A stretch of 64,000 nucleotides of DNA, taken from NCBI GenBank assembly GCA_026168805.1, contig JAPFDS010000056.1:124001-188000 (forward strand), written 5' to 3'. A model generated the notes under the pieces. That model was not told the DNA's origin and searched no databases. It worked only from the letters and a program-made list of their open reading frames with translations. The DNA comes from Caryophanales bacterium (GTDB lineage Bacteria > Bacillota > Bacilli > Bacillales > Amphibacillaceae). The stretch's first letter is position 1. Each line of letters starts with the position of its first letter. Positions 1 to 6,844 of the stretch are shown here, in pieces. The position numbers and the translations under genes were made by a program.

Positions 1-90
1 ATTCATGATGATAGAGGAAATAAGGTTCAAATAGATGGGGCTTTAGAAGAAGGCGTATCCTATTATGTACACGAATATAAAAATGACTAG
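1..90 (+). CDS. C-terminal end of an unidentified protein (partial)
   Basis: An open frame runs from the first base of the window to a TAG at 88-90 and encodes the last 29 residues of a protein (beginning IHDDRGNKVQ, ending YVHEYKND). It is followed at once by a strong hairpin that starts inside the last codons, as expected for the end of a transcription unit. The fragment is too short and has no motif that I recognise, so no function is proposed. It could be a chance open frame, but the tight link to the terminator argues that it is real. Confidence 0.5.
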   Translation: MHDDRGNKVQIDGALEEGVSYYVHEYKND

Positions 91-112
91 GAATGCAATT
101 CCTAGTCATTTT
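80..112. terminator. Bidirectional intrinsic terminator
   Basis: A near-perfect hairpin (AAAATGACTAGGAAT, three-base loop, ATTCCTAGTCATTTT) has an A-tract on the left and a T-tract on the right. It lies between two convergent genes and can terminate both. Confidence 0.8.
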
Positions 113-114
113 CC

Positions 115-1689
115 TTATGGTTTTACGATGAAATTATGTGGCGTTCTAGCTTCAACGGTAGGAAAACGTTCAAAATAAGCATGAATCAATTCCACTGTAT
201 CTTGTTGAATTTCTTTTATAATTGGTTTTCCTGGGAACATATCAAATTCTCCACCACCACTGGCGCGATAATTATTGAGCACAACTTCAAAAGTATCTTC
301 ATCTTGGATAGGTGCACCGTTATATGTTAACGTTTCTAAACGTTCACCGAAAGGCTTTGATACTCGTATCGTATAGTCAATCCCTTCCCACATATCATAG
401 TTATAATGTTGTGGTTTCGGCTCAATATACTCGGGATTTACAGTAATATTCCCTTCGTCATCTAAAATAAAATAACATGCACTTTGTTCAATCGCTTCCC
501 GGATATCTTTTCCAGATAATTCAAGAACGGCCAACGTATTAGGATACATGTAATTGGACACTACATCACGCATCGTTACGACAGAATCAAATCCTGTTGA
601 TTCGTTATTTAATAATGAAGTCACTGAAATTGGGGCTCCACTTGCTTCCATTTGCACGTGCTGAATAAATGAAATAAAAGGATGCGCTTTTTTTCGCACA
701 TCAAGTGGATTGTCAATGGTCATATCCCCCTTAATATGCCCTAAAGGTTGATCAAGCCATTCCTGTGTAGATTCCTCTAATGGTTGTATATAAGATACAA
801 TATCTTCTCTTGGTGAAACATCATTTAATGAACATAATTCAGTCGTAACCGATGTTTTCCTCCAAGAGTTATGTTCTTTCTCCAGATCAATCGTTACCTT
901 ACCATATCTTTCGCCGTTTTTGCCTGGTTGAAGTACGGGTACACCATGTACTTCACCTGTGATCTTTCGATGTTGGTGGCCAGTTAATAACACGTCAATT
1001 CCTTCGATTGTTTCGCACATGGCGTATCCTTGATTTTCGGATGATTTTCTTTCCGTTTGCTCACCGGTTTCAAGGTCTCTTTCAAAACCGCCATGATAAG
1101 AAGCAATCACAAGATTTGGTTGTTCATGTTCACGAACAAAATCAACCCATGTTTGTAAAGCATCTCGAGCATTAGAAAATGCAATTCCTTTAATATGCTC
1201 AGGAGATTCCCAGTTAGGAATATAATCTGTAGTGACACCGATAATAGCTACTTTTATGCCATTTTCCAGATGTTTAATCTTATAAGGAGTACCGAAAAAC
1301 GGTTCTTTCGTTTCTTCGTTTAATGTATTCGCACTTAACCATGGGAAATTAGACTCTTGAACAGCTTTTGTTAGCACATCTTTCCCATAGTTGAATTCAT
1401 GATTTCCAATAACGGAGGCATCAATGTTTATTTTGTTCATGGTTTCAATCATTGGATGTTTTTCATTTGCATGTTCTTTCATATAATGCGTAATGAGTGG
1501 TGTACCTTGAATGAGATCACCATTATCAAGGACAATTACATTCTTATTTTTTGCTCTCGTTTGTTCTACAATTGTGGCATAAGCGGCAAGACCTACAGGA
1601 GTATATTCATTTGTTCCATAATGAATAGGTAAAACACTTCCATGAATATCACTAGTAAATAAAATCGTAATTGAAGTCTTCTCAGTCAA
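115..1689 (-). CDS. Cytoplasmic 5'-nucleotidase / 2',3'-cyclic phosphodiesterase-like metallophosphatase (YunD/UshA family)
   Basis: This 524-residue protein has the two-domain layout of bifunctional metallophosphatase/5'-nucleotidases. The N-terminal calcineurin-like phosphatase domain shows the metal ligands DIHG (14-17), GDLIQG (57-62), GNHE (95-98), YHGG (about 198-201) and GHQH (237-240). A C-terminal 5'_nucleotid_C substrate-binding domain covers roughly residues 310-490. There is no signal peptide, so unlike UshA it should act in the cytoplasm, like B. subtilis YunD. I chose the TTG start at 1689 because AAAGGAAG lies 7 nt before it; the upstream ATG at 1707 has no ribosome binding site. 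It sits directly downstream of the phn importer on the same strand, which suggests a role in releasing phosphate from an imported or derived phosphoester, but a terminator separates the two. Family is certain; substrate is not. Confidence 0.88.
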   Translation of the reverse strand: MTEKTSITILFTSDIHGSVLPIHYGTNEYTPVGLAAYATIVEQTRAKNKNVIVLDNGDLIQGTPLITHYMKEHANEKHPMIETMNKINIDASVIGNHEFNYGKDVLTKAVQESNFPWLSANTLNEETKEPFFGTPYKIKHLENGIKVAIIGVTTDYIPNWESPEHIKGIAFSNARDALQTWVDFVREHEQPNLVIASYHGGFERDLETGEQTERKSSENQGYAMCETIEGIDVLLTGHQHRKITGEVHGVPVLQPGKNGERYGKVTIDLEKEHNSWRKTSVTTELCSLNDVSPREDIVSYIQPLEESTQEWLDQPLGHIKGDMTIDNPLDVRKKAHPFISFIQHVQMEASGAPISVTSLLNNESTGFDSVVTMRDVVSNYMYPNTLAVLELSGKDIREAIEQSACYFILDDEGNITVNPEYIEPKPQHYNYDMWEGIDYTIRVSKPFGERLETLTYNGAPIQDEDTFEVVLNNYRASGGGEFDMFPGKPIIKEIQQDTVELIHAYFERFPTVEARTPHNFIVKP

Positions 1690-1718
1690 AATAATTCTTC
1701 CTTTCATATGTAAAATAA

Positions 1719-1752
1719 AAGTGTCTTACATGTATACACGTGTAAGACACTT
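1719..1752 (-). terminator. Terminator of the phn operon
   Basis: A 12-bp perfect stem (AAGTGTCTTACA with TGTAAGACACTT) is followed in the minus direction by TTATTTTA. It lies between the last permease gene and the metallophosphatase gene, so the latter may depend on read-through or its own promoter. Confidence 0.7.
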
Positions 1753-1772
1753 CTGTGCTTTTAATAAAGTCT

Positions 1773-2570
1773 TTATACGAGTTTGCGACGAATACGAGAA
1801 GAGATCATATCGATGATTGTAACAACAACAATGATGGCTAATAAAATAAGTCCCATTTCGTTCCAATTACGGTTCATGGAAGCGAATATAATCATTGTAC
1901 CAATACCACCCGCACCAACGATTCCAAGAACAGATGATGCACGGATATCAATCTCAAATCGATAAATCGCATACGATAAGAATTCTGGGATTACTTGAGG
2001 AATAACCCCGAAAAATAAAATTTGAACTTTGTTTGCCCCTGAAGCTTCCATTGCTTCGACAATATCCATGTCGATGGATTCTATGACCTCAGCATATAGT
2101 TTCCCTAGCATTCCTGTCGAGTGAATAGCAATTGCTAATACCCCAGCAAATGCGTTTGGTCCTACAGCTACAATGAACAGAATCGCTAAAATTAACTCTG
2201 GGAAAGAACGGTTTGCAGATAAGAGCCACTTACCCAATGTTCCAATGTAATTATTGGTTACGTTTTTAGCTGCAAGGAATCCAAGTGGAACGGCTAAAAT
2301 AGAAGCCATGAGCGTTCCAGCAAACGCAATAAATATTGTTTCTAATATCATTTCACCAACTTCACCTGCTGCTGACCAATCAGGAGAAAATAGTTTTGGA
2401 ACAATATTACCAAAGTTATTGACTACACGCTCAATGGCACGCGCCCAATTAATGTCAATTCCAAGAAATGTCCATACATAAATTCCAATAACAGCGAGTG
2501 TAATGATGATAATTTTAATCTTTTTGAACGCTGATTTTTTTGGCTTTGGAGGTAAGACGTTTTTATCCAT
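1773..2570 (-). CDS. phnE: Phosphonate ABC transporter, permease PhnE (second copy)
   Basis: This 265-residue integral membrane protein belongs to the PhnE family of type I ABC importer permeases. It has about six hydrophobic segments and the cytoplasmic-loop coupling motif that docks to the ATPase (EAMEASGANK at 172-181), followed by the family-typical AGGIG stretch. It forms half of the channel with the preceding permease. Its ATG shares one base with the upstream stop (TAATG), and GGGAGG inside the end of the preceding gene serves as its ribosome binding site, so the two are translationally coupled. Two phnE genes in a row are normal in Firmicutes phn importers. The ligand could be phosphonate, phosphite or a phosphoester. 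Confidence 0.93.
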   Translation of the reverse strand: MDKNVLPPKPKKSAFKKIKIIIITLAVIGIYVWTFLGIDINWARAIERVVNNFGNIVPKLFSPDWSAAGEVGEMILETIFIAFAGTLMASILAVPLGFLAAKNVTNNYIGTLGKWLLSANRSFPELILAILFIVAVGPNAFAGVLAIAIHSTGMLGKLYAEVIESIDMDIVEAMEASGANKVQILFFGVIPQVIPEFLSYAIYRFEIDIRASSVLGIVGAGGIGTMIIFASMNRNWNEMGLILLAIIVVVTIIDMISSRIRRKLV

Positions 2571-3382
2571 TAAATAAGCGCCTCCCTTATCTTCGTACTA
2601 ATATATTCAATGACAATAACAACAACGAAAATCAATAGAATGATTGTCATTGCATTCGGATAGTTATAGAAGTTTAATTCCCTGTCCAAGGTTAATCCGA
2701 TACCACCCGCACCAACGAGACCTAAAACGACAGATGCGCGAATGTTAATTTCGAATACATACAGTACAAAGGATGTAAATTGCGGCAACACTTGTGGAAC
2801 AAGTCCATAGTAAATGACTTGGATGACATTTGCTCCAGAAGCTCGCATTGCTTCAAGAGGGTCCATATCTACCGCTTCAACCGTTTCACCGAACAGTTTT
2901 GCTAAAATACCTAAAGAGAAAATAATCAGTGCTAAAATTCCTGGGAAAACTCCAACTCCAAATAATCCAACAAATATAACAGCCAACACTAAATCTGGAA
3001 TGGTACGTAATATGTTTAAGCTAATACGTGTGATGTAATAAAGGGGCTTAATGGTTGTTATATTACGAGCTGACAAAAGTGATAAAGGAATTGTTAACAA
3101 AGCGGCAACAGTTGTTGCAATAACGGCCATTTGAATTGTCGTAGCCATCGGTTCCCATATGATAGGAAGAATACTTAAGTTTGGTGGAAAGAATTCCTTA
3201 ATTACATTCCCCATATTTGAGAGAGAATTTGCAAATCCACCGGTTGTTTGACTAACAGTAAAATTCATACTGTATAGATACATTGCTAGTACAACGGCGA
3301 ATATAATTGTCACTTGTATCTTCGTTTTTTTAGGATATAGATTAGGCGTCTTCGTATTTTTTGTAGCTACCTTTTTGTTCAC
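2570..3382 (-). CDS. phnE: Phosphonate ABC transporter, permease PhnE (first copy)
   Basis: This 270-residue membrane permease is homologous to the gene that follows it. After a basic N-terminus of about 23 residues it shows a first transmembrane helix, then a permease core with the EAMRASGAN coupling motif (177-185) and a conserved VGAGGIG stretch. It would pair with the second PhnE to form a heterodimeric channel powered by PhnC. Its start overlaps the phnC stop by 4 bases (ATGA), which implies coupled translation. No truncation is seen. Confidence 0.93.
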   Translation of the reverse strand: MNKKVATKNTKTPNLYPKKTKIQVTIIFAVVLAMYLYSMNFTVSQTTGGFANSLSNMGNVIKEFFPPNLSILPIIWEPMATTIQMAVIATTVAALLTIPLSLLSARNITTIKPLYYITRISLNILRTIPDLVLAVIFVGLFGVGVFPGILALIIFSLGILAKLFGETVEAVDMDPLEAMRASGANVIQVIYYGLVPQVLPQFTSFVLYVFEINIRASVVLGLVGAGGIGLTLDRELNFYNYPNAMTIILLIFVVVIVIEYISTKIREALI

Positions 3383-4152
3383 TGATCGGCCCCCCCACGA
3401 AGGTCATCCTCTCGAATAGTACGACCGTATATTTCCTCAAATGTAGCATCTGTTACTTCGGAAACAGGCCCGTCAAAAACGACCTCACCTGCACGCATTC
3501 CAATGATGCGATCTGCGTATTCCATCGCCATATCAATAAAGTGCAAGTTAACAATGGTAGTAATTTTATCTGTTTTATTTATTTTACGTAAGTAGGTCAT
3601 GACTTGATGTGATGTTGGTGGATCAAGAGATGCAACAGGCTCATCTGCCAATATATATTTAGGTTGTTGTGTGAGCACTCGTGCAATACTTACGCGTTGT
3701 TGTTGACCACCACTGAGTTCATCCGCACGATTGTATAATTTATCTGCAATATTGACTCGTTTTAAATTGTCATAGGCGAGTGCAACATCTTCTTTCGGAT
3801 ATAAGTTAAGGATAGAACGGAATGTACCGACATGGCCTAATCTGCCTGCAAGTACGTTTTTAAGTACATTTGAACGTCGAACAAGGTTATAGTTTTGAAA
3901 AATCATACCTACTTTTGTTCGAAGAGCACGTAAGTTTTTACCTTTATGTGTAAGGATATTTTCTTCATCAACGAGCAATTCTCCTGATGTAGGTGTGACT
4001 AATCTGTTTATACTTCGAATGAAAGTTGATTTACCAGCACCTGATAAGCCTACAATGACGACAAATTCGCCATCTTCAATTTTTACATTTACATTTTTAA
4101 GGCCTTCTGTTCCATTGGGATATACGAGTCCTACATTTTTAAATTCAATCAT
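3379..4152 (-). CDS. phnC: Phosphonate ABC transporter, ATP-binding protein PhnC
   Basis: This 257-residue ABC ATPase carries Walker A GLSGAGKST (35-43), the Q-loop in IFQNYNL (about 85-91), signature LSGGQQQR (146-153), Walker B YILADE (166-171) with the catalytic Glu, and an H-loop in NLHFID. It energises import by the two PhnE subunits. The C-terminal end overlaps phnE. A hairpin lies between it and phnD, probably keeping transporter subunits less abundant than the binding protein. Every catalytic motif is intact. No C-P lyase genes are present in the window, so the import substrate may be phosphite or a phosphoester rather than a classic phosphonate. Confidence 0.95.
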   Translation of the reverse strand: MIEFKNVGLVYPNGTEGLKNVNVKIEDGEFVVIVGLSGAGKSTFIRSINRLVTPTSGELLVDEENILTHKGKNLRALRTKVGMIFQNYNLVRRSNVLKNVLAGRLGHVGTFRSILNLYPKEDVALAYDNLKRVNIADKLYNRADELSGGQQQRVSIARVLTQQPKYILADEPVASLDPPTSHQVMTYLRKINKTDKITTIVNLHFIDMAMEYADRIIGMRAGEVVFDGPVSEVTDATFEEIYGRTIREDDLRGGADQ

Positions 4153-4204
4153 GTCGTTGCTCCTTCATATATAAACTAGAAAAACCTATGTAAGGTTATT
4201 ATGC

Positions 4205-4233
4205 ACAAAAGGGAGAATGAATCTCCCTTTTGT
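4205..4233 (-). terminator. Intercistronic hairpin between phnD and phnC
   Basis: A 12-bp perfect stem (ACAAAAGGGAGA with TCTCCCTTTTGT, 5-nt loop) lies in the 106-nt gap after phnD. The minus-strand stem ends in a U-rich arm but no long U-tract follows. It is probably a partial terminator or mRNA-stabilising hairpin giving more binding protein than permease. Confidence 0.6.
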
Positions 4234-4258
4234 ATGTTAACTATATTTCATTCAATCA

Positions 4259-5179
4259 TTAATCAATTAAATCTTTGAATTCCTTGTACGTTTCACGAAC
4301 AACTTCATACTCAGAGTCTTCAGCTTCTTCAATTCCATCCCAGTTATACACTTCATTCATGATATCAATCATTTCTTCATCATCATTGAACGCTAAGAAT
4401 GCTTCTCTAATTTGTTCAACGAGATCTTCATCCATGCTATCAGGAACTGTAATTGTATCGTTTGGAATATCAATTGTGTAGTCGACAACTTTTAAGTCTT
4501 CACGGATTGATGGATAGTCGTCTTCTAAGGTATCGCGAACGTCATCAAAAGTTGTTGCTACGTCTGCGTCACCTTCTAGTACAGCTTCAGCTGCAGTATC
4601 GTGTCCACCAACTTGAATGACTGAATCAAAGAAGTCATTTTCAAGATCTGAAGCAGAATCAAAATCAAGCTCTTCCATTAAATGCTTAGCAGGGAATAAA
4701 TATCCAGCTGTTGATCCTTTATCTGAGAATGCCCACACTTTACCTTCTAAGTCTTCAAGAGAGTCAATTCCTGAATCTTCACGAACGAGGTACTGTGCTT
4801 TATATGTACCCGATCCATCTCGCATAGACTTTAAGATAACATTTACGTCATATTGCTCACTAGCTAAGATGTAACCAAAAGCAGGAATAAATGCAATTTG
4901 AACTTGGTCAGCACCTAGCGCTTCAACTAAAGCGTTATAGTTTGTCATTACTTTACCTTCAACATCTATTCCGAGTTCTTCAGATAGACGATCTGCAAGT
5001 GGTTCAACTGTACTTGCAATGTTCTCAGAATCCTGTGATGGTACAAACCCCATAACTAATTTATCTGGTGTATCGCCACCTGAATCAGCGTCATCGTTGT
5101 CGTCTGAATCATTACCTCCGCAAGCTGCTAATGTTAGAGCAAGCATTAAGATTGCTACAAGACCTAATAATTTCTTCAT
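4259..5179 (-). CDS. phnD: Phosphonate/phosphite-type ABC transporter substrate-binding lipoprotein PhnD
   Basis: This 306-residue lipoprotein has a signal peptide with lipobox LTLAAC (lipidated Cys20), a Gly/Asp/Ser-rich linker, then a PhnD-type two-lobe ligand-binding domain starting near LVMGFVPSQDSE and containing the typical DKGSTAGYLFPAKHL segment. It captures the ligand at the outer membrane face and delivers it to PhnE. A strong AGGAGG lies 7 nt before the ATG. It is the first gene of the minus-strand operon phnD-phnC-phnE-phnE. The protein is markedly acidic, particularly the linker and the C-terminal third, which fits a salt-adapted host. Ligand identity cannot be read from sequence. 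Confidence 0.92.
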   Translation of the reverse strand: MKKLLGLVAILMLALTLAACGGNDSDDNDDADSGGDTPDKLVMGFVPSQDSENIASTVEPLADRLSEELGIDVEGKVMTNYNALVEALGADQVQIAFIPAFGYILASEQYDVNVILKSMRDGSGTYKAQYLVREDSGIDSLEDLEGKVWAFSDKGSTAGYLFPAKHLMEELDFDSASDLENDFFDSVIQVGGHDTAAEAVLEGDADVATTFDDVRDTLEDDYPSIREDLKVVDYTIDIPNDTITVPDSMDEDLVEQIREAFLAFNDDEEMIDIMNEVYNWDGIEEAEDSEYEVVRETYKEFKDLID

Positions 5180-5503
5180 CTTGTTCCTCCTATAAAAAAT
5201 AATTTATGGATCATTCATCTCTTATTAAATACTATTTCAACAAAAAATGCTAGAACTTTTGAGTTTTTTTACATAAAAATATAAGTTTTTGCTAAAAAAC
5301 TCTATTTCTCGACGGTTTATTACCGTGTTTAAAGTTAAGTGATTATCCAAGTAATTATATTGTGTATCTAATTCCTCAATTTATGTGAAGCAACGTTATG
5401 CTTGTTAAACAATATTTCTATAAAGATAGAACCAAAGATTAATACGTACAAACATAAAATATAGTCTTGAACATGTATGGTTGTAGGGAAATTCAAACAA
5501 AGC

Positions 5504-5538
5504 TTGGCATTTACATGATTGTCATGTTATGATAGAAT
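5504..5538 (+). promoter_or_regulatory. Sigma-A promoter of the TAXI transporter operon
   Basis: Two overlapping solutions are visible: TTTACA (5510-5515), 17-bp spacer, TAGAAT (5533-5538); and TTGGCA (5504-5509), 18-bp spacer, TATGAT (5528-5533). Either gives a transcript with a leader of about 190 nt before the gene at 5736. The rest of the 556-bp divergent region (5180-5735) is AT-rich and must also hold the phnD promoter, which I cannot place with confidence. Confidence 0.55.
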
Positions 5539-5546
5539 GACCATTG

Positions 5547-5560
5547 TGAAAGCGTTACCT
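5547..5560 (+). promoter_or_regulatory. CcpA catabolite-responsive element (cre)-like site
   Basis: TGAAAGCGTTACCT matches the core consensus TGNAANCGNWNNCW at every fixed position. It lies a few bases after the predicted -10 element, around the transcription start, where CcpA binding would repress. It suggests carbon catabolite repression of the TAXI transporter. Confidence 0.6.
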
Positions 5561-5596
5561 TCGTTGTGGGAATGGGAAAAGCTTTTACACGATACG

Positions 5597-5660
5597 TTTC
5601 TTACTTCCATATAATACCCATTTGAACTTTAGACATATTTTAAAAAAGAGAAGTAAGAAA
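5597..5660 (+). promoter_or_regulatory. Leader hairpin upstream of the TAXI gene
   Basis: TTTCTTACTTC (5597-5607) and GAAGTAAGAAA (5650-5660) are a perfect 11-bp inverted repeat enclosing 42 nt in the untranslated leader. It could be a structural leader or an operator pair. No known riboswitch fold was recognised. Confidence 0.4.
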
Positions 5661-5735
5661 TGAGACAGGCAACTAGAAAACAACAATACAAACACGTCTT
5701 TTAAGAAGGCGAAAATTTTAATAAGGGGGATCTTT

Positions 5736-6734
5736 ATGAAAAAAAGATTTGGCGGTATTGCAATAATACTGAGTGTACTTACATTAATATTAGCGGCTTG
5801 TGGTGGTGAGGAAACAAAAATAGCAATTGGACCACCAGGAAGTGCAACAAATACAATGTCTACTGTTATTCTTGATGCTTATGGAGTCGATGAAGATAGT
5901 TATAAAGAATATCAAGAAGGATTTGGAGATGCAGCTGAATTAGTACAAGATGGAAACATTGATATTACAGTTGGAGTTCTTGGACTACCAGCAGGTAACA
6001 TCGAAAGTTTACATGCACAAACAGGTGATGCTCGTATTTTAGGAATATCTGATGAAGCAGTTGCTGAAATTGAAGAAACAAGTGGCTATGAGAAGTTTAT
6101 TATTCCTGAAGATTCATATGATTTCTTAGAAGAAGACGTTCAAACGGTTGCGGCATACGCTGTTATGATCGCTAATACAGAAACTATTGATGATGAGCTA
6201 GGGTATGAATTAGCTCGAATCATGGTAGAACATGCGGATGAAGTTACGCATGCTCAAGGAGAGCAAATGACGCTTGAAAACGCACTTAATGGAGCAGAAG
6301 GTTTACCACTTCACCCAGGTGCAGCGCGTTACTATGAAGAACAAGGTTTAGAATTTGATAACCCAATCGCTGACATTTCAGCAGATGAAAGTGATCGTAA
6401 GTCAGAGTTTGTTTTAGGTACAGGAAGCCAGGGTGGAACGTACTATCCGCTTGGAGGAGAAATTGCTAACTTGTGGAAAGATCACTCGGATGGAAACTAT
6501 ACAAACATTGAAACAGGTGCTTCTGTAGAAAACATTATGGAAATTGATGGTGGAGAGATGGATTTAGGAATGACAGTCCACGTTCCAGCACTTGATGCCA
6601 TTGATGGAAAGAGCGAATTTGAAGAGACAGGTTCAATTGATAGCTTTGCGTTTATCGGCCATATTTATCCTGAAGTTGTTCAAATTCTAACTCGTGAAGC
6701 AACTGATATTGAGAGTTTAGAAGATCTCAAATAA
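5736..6734 (+). CDS. TAXI-family TRAP transporter solute-binding lipoprotein, circularly permuted
   Basis: The 332-residue product has a signal peptide with lipobox LILAAC (Cys22) and the sequence of a TAXI (TRAP-associated extracytoplasmic immunogenic) binding protein, but in permuted order. Residues 28-206 (IAIGPPGSATN to LHPGAARYYEEQGLE) correspond to the usual C-terminal half. An acidic linker (207-223) follows. Residues 224-332 (FVLGTGSQGGTYYPLGG to ATDIESLEDLK) correspond to the usual N-terminal half, and the protein stops exactly where a normal TAXI protein would continue with GKK-IAIGPPGSA. Both halves are complete, in frame and unpunctuated, and total length is normal, so this looks like a working permuted protein rather than a pseudogene. 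The TRAP permease gene follows 110 nt downstream. The ligand is unknown; TAXI proteins are reported to bind organic acids and amino acids. Confidence 0.85.
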   Translation: MKKRFGGIAIILSVLTLILAACGGEETKIAIGPPGSATNTMSTVILDAYGVDEDSYKEYQEGFGDAAELVQDGNIDITVGVLGLPAGNIESLHAQTGDARILGISDEAVAEIEETSGYEKFIIPEDSYDFLEEDVQTVAAYAVMIANTETIDDELGYELARIMVEHADEVTHAQGEQMTLENALNGAEGLPLHPGAARYYEEQGLEFDNPIADISADESDRKSEFVLGTGSQGGTYYPLGGEIANLWKDHSDGNYTNIETGASVENIMEIDGGEMDLGMTVHVPALDAIDGKSEFEETGSIDSFAFIGHIYPEVVQILTREATDIESLEDLK

Positions 6735-6781
6735 CATTATGGTGAATTTGTAATAAATATCACAAGATGAATGACTAACAC

Positions 6782-6813
6782 AAGGAAGAGGGGATCATAA
6801 TCTCCTCTTCCTT
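6782..6813 (+). terminator. Intercistronic hairpin between the TAXI and TRAP permease genes
   Basis: A 13-bp stem with one G-U pair (AAGGAAGAGGGGA with TCTCCTCTTCCTT, 6-nt loop) lies in the 110-nt gap. No long U-tract follows, so it is more likely a processing, stability or partial termination element than a full stop. Confidence 0.55.
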
Positions 6814-6844
6814 ATGATATCTAATATGGAAGTGTGGTGTTTAG

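Noticed and set aside
5736-6734. Possibility that the TAXI gene is a truncated pseudogene
   Set aside because: Total length and both halves are complete; only the order is changed, and the frame is open throughout.
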